From assembly GCF_019320115.1 (NCBI RefSeq), contig NC_089587.1:104519158-104583157 (forward strand): 64,000 nt of DNA, read 5' to 3'. Under the pieces are notes generated by a model. It saw only the letters and a program-made list of their open reading frames with translations, did no database searches and was not told where the DNA came from. Each line of letters starts with the position of its first letter. Positions within the stretch are counted from its first letter, which is position 1. The position numbers were made by a program, and so were the translations under genes. The DNA comes from Miscanthus floridulus. Its lineage: Eukaryota > Streptophyta > Magnoliopsida > Poales > Poaceae. Below, piece by piece: positions 1 to 9,578 of the stretch.

Positions 1-1
1 A

Positions 2-998
2 TTTGATCTTCTGCTTCAAGAGGGCCAAATCAAGTTGTCACCTAATCATGTGATCCCATCGGCAGAAGAGTTGAAGAAGATCTTGTACTGCAAATGGCAT
101 AATGCAACTTCACACAGTACAATGAGTGCAAGGTGTTCAGGCAACAGTTACAATCGGCTATTGAATCTGGGAGAATTAAGTTTGGTACTTCCAATGCCCA
201 GAGGCCGATGAAAATTGATCAACACCCTTTTCTAGCAAATACGTTGGAGGCCAAAGGGAAGACTAAAGTATTGACATCAGAGGCTGCTGAGAAAAACGCG
301 TCAGTAGATCCCCAACATCGGATATCTACCGATGACGCAAAAAGAAAAGGCTTGCTGGGGGAAAGCCGTAGTTCCAAAAATCCTCCTCGACCTAGCATTG
401 TGATTACTCATCGAAGGCAGCAGGAGAGTTGGCGTCAGTGAAATGACTGATATCGACAACAGCAAGAAGAGAGACGTCGGGAAGAATGGCATCGGCATAA
501 AGATCATTGGAGGTGCCCGTTTTTTATCCATTGCTGGGAAGAAGGTATTAAATTACCAACTGTTGAAAATTGCCCTGAGTGCAATGGTTATTACAGGGTC
601 AATCGGTTAGAAAGGAGATTTCAACCTGGTACTCAGGGTTTATCTATCAATGAGCCGATCAGAGGCAGAGCATCAGTACATGATCGGCTGGGGGCAGACT
701 TAGTGTACATGAAAGGCTTGGTAAACGCGCTGGATATTTTCCAAGGAATCAAGAGGAGCTCGAGGAGATGGCAAACGCAAGAGTTCCCGATGAGGAAATA
801 TTCTACAGGGACCCTAATATACGCCATGTAGAATCAACTAGAACCTGTTATCAACCGGTGTGGAAAACCAAGTTTCCTCGATGGTGCCCGGAGGGTTTGA
901 CAAAGACACAGAGAAGGAGGATGCAACGTGAGCGTCAGGAAGATTTATACCAAGAGGAAAATTCCTCCAATGAGAGGTCCGGTCATCAGCAGTGGTAG
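2..998 (+). pseudogene. Gag C-terminal region of element 1, broken
   Basis: The translation shows the usual Tat Gag tail. A Cys/His-rich block around 90-130 (CKWHN, then H and C) is followed by a long charged stretch and a second four-Cys block near 511-580 (RCPFF, HCWEEG, CPECNG). These are probably the nucleic-acid-binding fingers of Gag. One base is missing near 121-125, which shifts the frame. In-frame stops lie at 439-441 and 448-450, a further frameshift lies near 735-765, and a TAG sits at 996-998 just before the protease frame, which continues in the same phase. The N-terminal capsid part is outside the window. Identification rests on pattern recognition of the family. Confidence 0.75.
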
Positions 999-1037
999 GT
1001 AAAACACAAAAATAAAGGTCCATCGGTAGATGTTAAT

Positions 1038-1703
1038 ATGGTATTCATGTTGCCAATGGAGTTTTTGGCACTATCTGATAATAAGGAAGAAGTTGTTCTC
1101 TCTGATCAAGTAGCTCAGTTCACACTAGATCCAATGATGGCTGTTTTTGAAAAACCTACCGATGACGAGAGACAACATCTTAAGGCTTTGTTTGTGAAGG
1201 GCAGAGTTGATGGGCAGCCTGTGTCTAAGGTACTTATTGATGGAGGGGCTGCGATTAATATTATGCCTTATGTGATGTATTGGAAACTTGGTAAGGGGGA
1301 TCAAGACTTGACCAAAACCGATATGATGCTGAAAGATTTTGAAGGCAATGTGTCACCGGCTAAAGGGGTAGTATGCGTTGAATTGACCATCGGCAGCAAA
1401 ACCTTGCCGACGACGTTCTTTGTTATTAATGGCAAGGGTGCATATAATCTGCTTCTAGCAAGGGATTGGATTCATGCTAATTGTTGTGTTCCTTCTACGA
1501 TGCATCAATGCCTCGTACAGTGGATTGGGGATAAGATTGAGGTTGTCCCTGGTGATTCTTCTTATATCATCGCATCGGCAGAATCAGAAACTTATGAGCG
1601 AACTAAATGCATATCAGGAGAAGCTTGGGAAAAAGAGTTCCTTAGAGTTACTGATTATGAAATTCCACCGATCCAAGCAGTCGGTTCTGAAGAAGAGTTT
1701 TAA
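1038..1703 (+). CDS. Retropepsin (aspartic protease) region of element 1 polyprotein
   Basis: The open frame covers 221 residues and includes the protease active-site motif VLIDGGAAINIMP at about residues 66-78, where DGG replaces the more usual DTG/DSG, as is common in Tat elements. The second conserved block is LLLARDWIHAN near residue 140. The protease would cleave the Gag-Pol polyprotein inside virus-like particles. The frame is continuous with the sequence from 999 onwards, so the methionine used here is internal and not a true start. It ends in TAA at 1701-1703, where the next frame begins (overlap ATG at 1703). The change of phase there is either a frameshift mutation or a recoding site; a mutation is more likely given the other damage. 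Confidence 0.85.
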   Translation: MVFMLPMEFLALSDNKEEVVLSDQVAQFTLDPMMAVFEKPTDDERQHLKALFVKGRVDGQPVSKVLIDGGAAINIMPYVMYWKLGKGDQDLTKTDMMLKDFEGNVSPAKGVVCVELTIGSKTLPTTFFVINGKGAYNLLLARDWIHANCCVPSTMHQCLVQWIGDKIEVVPGDSSYIIASAESETYERTKCISGEAWEKEFLRVTDYEIPPIQAVGSEEEF

Positions 1704-3505
1704 TGGATAAGTTTGCCGATGATGGAAAATTAGGTCAAGGGTTCACATCGGCAGATGATTTAGTAGAAGTAGATATCGGTTATGGCGATAGGCCAAGACC
1801 TACTTTTATTAGTGCTAAGTTAGATTCCAAGTGTAAGCAGCAAATAATCGATGTGTTAAAAGAGTATAAAGATTGTTTTGCTTGGGATTATACTGAGATG
1901 CCTGGATTAGACCGATCGGTAGTTGAACATCGGTTACCTATCAAATCTGGATTTCGGCCACATCAGCAGCTAGCGCGCCGATGCAACCCTAATATACTTC
2001 CTGATATTAAGGCCGAAATAACTAAATTAATTGAGGCAAAGTTTATTCGGCAGTGTCGATATGCGGAGTGGACCTCTAATGTGGTTCCTGTTTATAAGAA
2101 AAATGGAAAACTTCATGTTTGTATTGATTTCAGGAATCTCAACAAAGCCACACCGATGGATGGCTATCCAATGCCGATTGCTGATTTGTTGATTGATGCT
2201 GCAGCCGGACATCAAATTATCAGCTTTATGGATGGTAATGCAGGCTACAATCAAATATTCATGGCTGAAGAAGATATTCCCAAGACTGCTTTCAGATGTC
2301 CAGGTCATGTAGGGTTGTTTGAGTGGGTAGTCATGACGTTTGGCTTGAAAAATGCCGGTGCTACTTATCAAAGAGCTATGAACTTTATCTTTCATGAATA
2401 CATCAGCACATTAGTGGAAATCTACATTGATGATGTGGTGATTAAGTCTGGAGATATCACAAAACATCTAGCCGATCTACGAAAGATACTGGAATGCACA
2501 AGGAAGCATGGATTGAAGATGAATCCTAATAAATGTGTGTTTGGTGTATCGGCAGGTCAATTCTTGGGTTTTATGGTGCATCAGCGGGGCATCGAAATCA
2601 GTAGGAAGTCTATTGATGCAATTAACAAGGTGGTTGCTCCTGCCAGTAAGACTGAATTGCAATCGTTGATCGGTAAGATTAATTTCATTAGAAGATTCAT
2701 ATCTAATCTGTCGGGTAAGATCAAGGCTTTCAGTCCATTACTTAAATTAAAAGCCGATCAGGAATTTGTATGGGGAACTGAGCAGCAGTTAGCCCTCGAT
2801 GAAATTAAGAAATATTTAACAAATCCTCCAGTGCTAGTTCCACCTCAACACGGGAAGCCTTTCAGGTTATATTTGTCAACTGATGATACAGTTATCGGTT
2901 CAGCTCTTATTCAAGAATTTGAAGGGAAAGAACGTGTTATTTATTATTTGAGCAGAAGATTAGTGGATGCTGAGACAAGGTATTCGGCCATCGAAAAATT
3001 ATGTCTGTGTTTATACTTTTCTTGTGTCAAATTAAGGCATTATTTGTTATCTACCGAATGTACGGTCATATCCAAAGACGATGTAGTCAAGTATATGCTG
3101 TCGATGCCGATATTAAGTGGTAGAATCGGCAAGTGGATTTTAGCATTGTCAGAATTTGAACTACGTTACGAATCAACTAAGGCAGTTAAAGGGCAAGTGA
3201 TGGCTGATTTTGTCACTCAGCATTGTGATACGGTGAACTCTCTGGAGGTTGCTCCCTGGACACTTTTCTTCGATGGGTCCACATGTGGTGAAGGAGCAGG
3301 TATCGGCATTGTGTTAATTTCACCTCTAGGAAGGAAGTATGAGTTTTCATTGCCGATTGTTGCTACATCGATGAACAATCAGGCTGAATACCAAGCCTTG
3401 ATAAAAGGGTTAGAATTACTGAAGGAGATACGTGCTGATGCTATTGAAATCTTTGGTGATTCTATGCTAGTTATAAATCAATTGGCTAGAATTTATGAAT
3501 GCTGA
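1703..3505 (+). CDS. Reverse transcriptase, RNase H and start of the second (archaeal-type) RNase H, element 1
   Basis: This 600-residue open frame is the best preserved part of element 1. RT spans about residues 60-330, with motif A near SFMDGNAGYNQ (about 174-184) and the catalytic YIDD at 241-244. A conventional RNase H follows at about 370-480 (starting LYLSTDDTVIGSAL). A second RNase H of the archaeal type begins at about 517 with LFFDGSTCGEG and contains the NNQAEYQAL block. The tandem RNase H is known from Tat-lineage plant elements. The frame ends at TGA 3503-3505. Similar sequence continues in the same phase to 3934, so this is a nonsense change, probably CGA to TGA, that cuts the second RNase H short. 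Confidence 0.9.
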   Translation: MDKFADDGKLGQGFTSADDLVEVDIGYGDRPRPTFISAKLDSKCKQQIIDVLKEYKDCFAWDYTEMPGLDRSVVEHRLPIKSGFRPHQQLARRCNPNILPDIKAEITKLIEAKFIRQCRYAEWTSNVVPVYKKNGKLHVCIDFRNLNKATPMDGYPMPIADLLIDAAAGHQIISFMDGNAGYNQIFMAEEDIPKTAFRCPGHVGLFEWVVMTFGLKNAGATYQRAMNFIFHEYISTLVEIYIDDVVIKSGDITKHLADLRKILECTRKHGLKMNPNKCVFGVSAGQFLGFMVHQRGIEISRKSIDAINKVVAPASKTELQSLIGKINFIRRFISNLSGKIKAFSPLLKLKADQEFVWGTEQQLALDEIKKYLTNPPVLVPPQHGKPFRLYLSTDDTVIGSALIQEFEGKERVIYYLSRRLVDAETRYSAIEKLCLCLYFSCVKLRHYLLSTECTVISKDDVVKYMLSMPILSGRIGKWILALSEFELRYESTKAVKGQVMADFVTQHCDTVNSLEVAPWTLFFDGSTCGEGAGIGIVLISPLGRKYEFSLPIVATSMNNQAEYQALIKGLELLKEIRADAIEIFGDSMLVINQLARIYEC

Positions 3506-3514
3506 AGTGAAGCT

Positions 3515-4939
3515 TTGATTTCGTATTATGAAAGATGTTTGCAATTGTTGAAAGGATTTAGAGATTTTCGTCTTGAACATATCTCTCGATTGCATAATGA
3601 GGAAGCTAATCGACTAGCTCAGCATGCTTCAGGGTATCAGCCTATTCAGGAAGTGCTAACATCGGCAGTCGGTACCGATGACTGGAGGAAGGAGATTGTC
3701 GATTATTTAAGGGATCCATATAAAAAGGTTGAAAGACGTATAAGGTTCCAAGCTACTAAGCATGTGCTCCTCGATGATGAATTATATTATCGAACTATAG
3801 ATGGAGTTTTACTCAGATGTGTTAGCGGTGATGAATCGAAAACTTTGATGGGTGAAATTCATGAAGGAGTGTGTGGAGTGCATCAATCGGCTTTCAAGAT
3901 GAAGTGGATGATCAGAAGGAATGGATACTATTAGCCGACTATTCTTGAAGATTATTTTAAATATTTTAAAGGATGTCAGGGATGTCAAAAGTTTGGTAAT
4001 ATTCAAAGAGCGCCTGCATCGCCTATGAACCCTATAATCAAACCTTGGCCGTTCCGGGGATGGGCTATCGATCTCATTGGTCAGATTTATCCGCCATCGA
4101 GCAAAGGACATAAATTTATTCTGGTTGCTACCGATTATTTCACAAAATGGGTTGAGGCAATTCCTTTAAAAAAGGTGACATCGGTTAATATGATTGATTT
4201 TGTGAAAGAGCATATTGTTTACCGATTTGGTATTCCTCAGACTATCACTACCGATCAGGGCACTATGTTTACATCAGGGGAATTTGATGAGTTTGCTGTA
4301 GGTATGGGAATTAAAGTTTTAAATTCTTCTCCATATTATGCTCAAGCTAATGGTCAAGCTAAGGCTTCTAACAAAGGGATCATCAAACTCATTAAGCGCA
4401 AAATTGAAGAAAATCCTAGGAGGTGGCATACAGTATTGAATGAAGCCTTATGGTCATATCGGATGTCATGTCATGGTGCAACCAAAGTAATGCCTTATCA
4501 GTTAGTATATGGACACGATGTAGTATTGCCTTGGGAAATTAAAGTTGGCTCTAGGCGAATACGTTCTCAAAATCAGCTGACAGCCGATGATTATGATATT
4601 CTTATGAAGGATGAGTTGGAAGATGTGGCGGGTCATCGGTTAAGGGCTTTAGTTAGCATCGAAGAAAATAAGAAAAGAGTAGCCAGATGGTATGACAAGA
4701 AGGTGAAGGTAAAGGAGTTTGCCGATGGAGATCTGGTCTGGAAATTGATTTTACCGATTGGGACTAAAAGTTCAAAGTTCGGAAAGTGGTCTCCTAATTG
4801 GGAAGGTCCATATCAGATAAATCAGTCTGTTCCTGGTAACGCATATATTCTAGAAACCCTCGAAGGGGTTGTGTTTCCCAGAGCGTTAAATGGGAAATAT
4901 TTAAAAAAATATTACCCTAGTATGTGGATAGATGCATAA
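3515..4939 (+). pseudogene. Integrase of element 1, nonsense-broken and with the catalytic Glu replaced
   Basis: The first ORF (3515-3934) finishes the second RNase H (LHNEEANRLAQHAS) and carries the start of the His/Cys zinc-binding domain. It stops at TAG 3932-3934 in the same frame, where a Trp codon is expected. The second ORF (4025-4939, 304 residues) has the core domain: D16 in AIDLIGQ and D77 in TTDQG. The third acidic residue, 35 residues further on, should be Glu in NGQAEAS but is Lys (codon AAG at 4361-4363). The C-terminal part resembles the usual integrase tail (KWSPNWEGPYQI). With one stop and a missing catalytic acid this integrase cannot join DNA. TAA at 4937-4939 closes pol. 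Confidence 0.88.
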
Positions 4940-5014
4940 AAGTATAAGTGCCGATAACAGTCCTATCGGCTAGAATATCGATGTCTCGTAAAGTGCCGAT
5001 ACAATAAACAAGGT

Positions 5015-8000
5015 TTACAAGTTTAACAAAGATTGGATAGCTAATATCGCACGCAGGCGAATCTGGTCGGTTTCCTCCATTTCTTTGATGTCTTCATCGG
5101 CAACACCCTCCACAGGCTTGAGTTTTTTCTTCATGGTCAAGGCTTTGCGAGCCTGGATGTCTCTTTCTTGCTGAAGGGCCCTAATGGCATTGGGTAACTG
5201 GCTTTCTTCTTGTTGGGCATGAGTCAAGGCTGCCTCGACTTCTTTCAATTCAGCCAATAGAGCCATCTTCCTTGCTGATAAATCCAAGATTTTCTGCTTA
5301 AGTTCAGCACCCGAAGTCTGCAAGTTGCCGATGCCCTTATGCTTCTCATCGACAATTTGTTTCAGTTGTAGCATCTCTTCTTTGAGTTGAGCCTGAGCTG
5401 CTCTATCAACAATACGCTGAGCAGCCCGTTGATATTGCAGTTGGCGGCTTTCTAAATGGGCTGCTGGGAAGAGTACTTCTTCAACATCGGCACGGACCTG
5501 GGCACGGATTGTTTTGAAAATTGCTTTCGCGGGGTCCGAGTCATCTACCAGTTGGGCGGTATCCTGCTGTAGCAAGTTCAGGAGAGCTTCCAACTTGGAC
5601 TTAGTTTCTGCCGATATTGTTCCCAGTGCAAGGGAAGAACTTGTTTCATCTCCGTCATCGTTAGAAATGTCAATAGCAAAGGAGAATAGACTGTTTGGGG
5701 AGTCTTGTTCCTGAGGAAAAGAAAAGAAGGTCAGTTAAGGATAAGTATGAGTATTGTAAATCAGCTAGGTTAATCGGTTTACCTGTTTCAAGGCAATTTC
5801 CTATGCTTGACTGGAGGAAACAACCTGGAGTATGCCGTGTGAGGGATCGGCTGAGCTTGCCGATGGGATATCTTCTGTGACTTCATCGGTGGTTGGTGCT
5901 TGAGGTATGATGACCGATGACGTTGGGGCAGATGTAGGGATCGGCATGGACCTTTGTCGTTTTGGCTGTGCCTCAGCATCTGTTAAAGCTTTGCGCTTTG
6001 CTTGGGCATCGGCAACGATTGGCTGGGGGGCATCGGCATTCGTTGGTTGTGAAGCTTGGACATCTAGTACGCTTGCCGATGTACCCAATTGTTGCTACAA
6101 AACAAGTATAAGATATGATGTTTAACGGATAAAATGTGAAGTCAAGAGGATACCTCTGAAGGTTTGTCAAAAGAAGTGGTGCTTGATATCGGAGGAATTG
6201 CCGATGACGATCCAGCAGCAGCTCTCACCCCCTGATGATTAATGTTAATACAGTTTGTGATCGGCATAAGTAGAAATAAACAAGGTTGTTACCTTGAATG
6301 CCTTGACCAAGGTTGTAGCAGCAGCCAATGGAGTGGCCCTAGCTATAGCCAATTTGGACTTGGAGGTGATGGTCTTGGTACGGATCTTCTGGTGAGTCAA
6401 AGCAGTTAAGGTGGGGGCGTTGTAGCCGATCGGTGATATCGGGGAAACAGGCTGAAGATTCAAGGGTTTCCCACTTTTGCTCACTGATGGTGCTGGGTTG
6501 TTAACCTGTCATAAGAGAGTCAGTTACTGGTATATGAAGGAAAAAGCAGAAGGGAGTTAAAAGACACTTACTGCATCATCAGGGATGGCGTATTCAGGGT
6601 CGATCATGTGCCGATATGTGTGAGCAGAAGTTGCAAACAATTGTTCCTTCCACTCTCGCCACCATTGCTTATATGACTCGGTGATGAAAGATACTGGCGT
6701 CCAGGTGGATATATCAACATCTGCAGTATCGGCATCGGGGGAGAGTTGTACTACCTTGTTCCAATCTGTTCCGTAGGTAATTGTTTCCCTGGATTTGATC
6801 ACATCGGCAAAACAAAGTTTGATTGGCAGTTGCCCAAAAGCCAATTGACGGGATACTACCGATGGGTTGTAAAATTCATACGTAATGTTGGTGTTTTTCC
6901 CGCTGCCAAAAGTATTTACTGGGATTGCCCTGGGAGTAATGATGGCCATCATGAGTTCCTTATCCTGATTCAGAGTGTCATCGGCAAAGTTGAAAAGATG
7001 GGGGAATCTGTTTTCTTCGTCAATATAAGGTACCCAGGCCCTATGATCACGAGAAAGACCATTGTAGAAGCTTTGGAAGAATCTATCGATCTGGTCTTCA
7101 TTGGCCTCTGTTCCAGGAAGGACAATTATGGCTTCACCAAAATTGAGGGGTGAGCGTGTTGCCGATTCATCGTCCCCAAGCACATGGTCTTCAGCAATTT
7201 CTCATGGGAATTGTTGAGCAAAAAAGTCCCATTGCAGGCGTTTGTGCATATGGGCATTCAACCACATGTTGATAAACCACCACGGGCCTCTTAGGTTGCC
7301 GATGGGTTCGCCAAGCAAAAGTTTCTGAGACACTTGATGAAGAAGATGATAAGTGGAGCTCAGAAGGTATCGGCCAAGAGGAAACCTTACGCCATTAGCC
7401 AAAAGTTCAGCTGCAGGGAGGAAGGCGTTGGTTGGTCCTACTGATCGACCACAGAAGATAAATTTTTCTAACCACATATTCAGGAATGTGGCATGTTCCC
7501 TCTGGTTAAGTGTCCCGGTCTTCTGGTATTCTTGAATGTATCCCGTCCAACCGCTGATGTTGCGGGTATTTACCCTATATTCAGACTTTCTACCATAGAT
7601 GGAGCCTTCATCGGCAGTTGAGATGTCCAAGCCAATAAGCATGTGGATATCGGCAAGGGTGGGAGTAGCTGGGCCATGTCCAAACATAAAAGTATTGGTT
7701 GTGTCTGACCAGAAATAAGCAGCTGCAATCATCATCGATTCATTCTTCTGCATATCGGCAATAGATAGCCTAATGCATTGGTCTAACTTTCGTTCTGCCT
7801 AGTATACTTGCATCGATCTATTAACCCTCAAGTACCAATCTTTCCACCCTTTGGTGGTTTTGGGCCAAGATCGGAATGTGTCTTTCCACAAATTCGGAGA
7901 GAAATTTTGGGCTCTAAAGGGGATTCTGTTAACCTCTGCATTGATCAGATCGGTTGGATCTGGGTTGCCCATTGGTCCAAGGCATTGGACATGCGGCTGA

Positions 8001-8286
8001 TCGGTTGGAATAACTAATTTGTTGCGCAGTTCCTAAGTTTAAAGGATCCGGAGAACAGAAGAAAGGAAAAATCACCAAATGTATGAATTTGCAAAAAACT
8101 AGAGGAATCAAAGTAAAAGGTAATGGAAGTGGAGCGAACCGTGGGGACGTCGAAGTTGATGTCCATTGTCTTAAGGAAGCTGGGGGTACGAGCCGGAGAC
8201 TTGAGGTTAACGCCGGAGAAGAGTTCTTGTTGGTTGAGGTCGCGTAGGTGTTCGTCGGGGTCGCCGCCGGAAAGAGAAAATGTCAA
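5015..8286 (-). pseudogene. Spliced opposite-strand gene of element 1: plant mobile domain protein with C-terminal coiled coil
   Basis: Six exons can be read on the minus strand: 8286-8140, 8032-6572, 6505-6293, 6231-6154, 6094-5783 and 5710-5015. Every junction falls between codons and has GT/AG ends, together about 968 codons. Exon 2 carries the plant mobile domain (PMD, the aminotransferase-like domain of MAIN/MAIL1 proteins): GHGPATPTLADIH, WTGYIQEY, FLNMWLEKFIFC and WWFINMWLNAHM. Exons 3-5 are low-complexity and basic, with a nuclear-signal-like KRQR; exon 6 is a long heptad coiled coil. Stops interrupt it at 7799-7801 (TAG), 7202-7204 (TGA) and 5801-5803 (TAG). The first codon now reads TTG at 8286, with no in-frame ATG upstream, so the start codon is lost. 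PMD genes inside Ty3/gypsy elements are known; the function is not. Confidence 0.82.
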
Positions 8287-8328
8287 AGATTGAAGTCTAA
8301 GGGTAGAAGACGAGCATTCCGGAGGAAT

Positions 8329-8338
8329 CTATTTATAA
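8329..8338 (-). promoter_or_regulatory. TATA box for the opposite-strand PMD gene
   Basis: On the minus strand the sequence reads TTATAAATAG, a good plant TATA box. It lies about 43 bases before the apparent beginning of the PMD reading frame. This suggests the gene has its own promoter inside the element, separate from the LTR promoter, which points the other way. Confidence 0.55.
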
Positions 8339-8765
8339 GCCGCTTGGAGTCGGGGTATTTTGGACTTATCTCTATACCACGCGCATGTAGGTCGAGGGGG
8401 TTCAGAAGGATATGGTAACTATTCGCACGATAATCAGGGGATTGCACAGATGAGTTGATGGCAAGTAATCATGACTTGGAAGGGATATCGGTACAGGATA
8501 TTTTAATTCTGAAAATGATAGCATTATCATGTTAGGATCTTGCTGATGGATTATTGTTTTAGTATCTTAACCATAATCAAAGCAAGAGTGGTTGGTGATT
8601 GTGTCATATTTACTGAGGTGTGTGAATCAGGATTAGATTTGATTGGATTTGATAACAGATCAGGTTTTGGCTTGGAGAATGAGTTACGGTAATCGGGCGA
8701 AGGCAAATGTTATTTGGAGTAAATTTCGGAGCATTAATGGTTATACTCCGAAATTGGGGGGCATG
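8339..8765 (+). other. Non-coding 3' end of element 1 with polypurine tract
   Basis: No coding frame is visible. The last bases before the LTR (about 8751-8763, AAATTGGGGGGCA) form the polypurine tract that primes plus-strand synthesis. The stretch also holds the upstream region of the opposite-strand gene. Confidence 0.7.
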
Positions 8766-9578
8766 TGTTGACACCGTTTTTTTGCACGTGTCAAAATGAT
8801 CAGAGTAGACTGATCGGCAAGAGGAAAGTTACTACTCTGATAGCCGATGAAAGCCAGCTTGTAAAGATGGTTGCCGATAGCTGGTGGTGGTCGATGGAAA
8901 GGTTGATTTAGACGTGGACGTTGCCGATAAGGTTGGAGGTGTTATTGTCGATGCCGATGAAGGGAGGCTTGAAGACTACTGCTGATGAAACAGGGAGTAT
9001 GCCGATGAAGGAAGATTTGAAGACTACTGCCGATGAAACAGGGAGTATGCCGATGGGAAGGAGGACGGTGAGATTTCCATCGTAATTGAGGCGGACAGGG
9101 AAATAGATAGGAGTTGGTTTCCTTTTCTATATTTGTTAGAGTATGATTCATGTAAGAGTCACGTGTTTCCTTAGATATAGGCTTGGTGTCCTAGTTGTGT
9201 TTGGTTGTGTCTCTTTAGATCAGGGTATAAATATGGAGTAAGGGGCAATGTAATGAAATAATCAATCAATATCAAAACCAATTTTTACTCCTATTTGCAT
9301 CTACTTATTTTTCAGCGACTTCGTCAATTTGCATTATTTTTCCCTTTTACGAGTTCTCATTGATTCGGCGAGCTGCATCGCTTCAGTGCGACCTTCAGCA
9401 ATCCTCGAGTTCCGCGTGAGTACCTCTTGGCGGTGACTTCCGGGCGTATCGCTGTTGTCAGGACCAAAGTGCTCGTATCTTCATCCTTGTCGATTAACAG
9501 GTCAAATCGACTGGCATGCTTTGGATATTGATTCGGGTATTAGTCCTTTGTGTTTGCAGATCCACTTTTGCATCAACA
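8766..9578 (+). repeat. 3' LTR of element 1 (813 bp)
   Basis: It starts TGTTGACACC directly after the polypurine tract and ends CATCAACA, giving inverted termini TGTTGA and TCAACA. A TATA box (TATAAATA, 9226-9233) and an A-rich signal (AATGAAATAA near 9252) mark the U3/R region in the plus direction. At 9579 the sequence changes abruptly to coding sequence of another element. The left boundary could instead be TG at 8764, but the inverted termini favour 8766. Confidence 0.85.
8951..9046 (+). repeat. 48-bp direct tandem duplication inside the LTR of element 1
   Basis: Two adjacent 48-bp units (8951-8998 and 8999-9046) both start ATGCCGATGAAGG and end CAGGGAGT, with only a few substitutions between them. 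Each unit carries the TGCCGAT motif that is spread through the whole element. The duplication lies upstream of the TATA box, in U3. Confidence 0.85.

Larger units (their letters stand above)
1..9578 (+). mobile_element. Element 1: Tat-lineage Ty3/gypsy retrotransposon, 5' part outside window
   Basis: The order on the plus strand is Gag C-terminus, retropepsin, RT, RNase H, a second RNase H and integrase. A spliced gene on the opposite strand follows, then a polypurine tract and the 3' LTR. RT before integrase marks Ty3/gypsy; the extra archaeal-type RNase H after the usual one is a hallmark of the Tat lineage. The 5' LTR and most of Gag lie left of the window. The 3' LTR ends at 9578 and abuts, without a gap, the open coding frame of a Transposase_28-type gene belonging to element 2, so element 1 inserted into element 2. 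The expected target duplication on this side is GCATC (9579-9583). Coding parts carry several stops and frameshifts, so this copy is dead. Confidence 0.9.
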
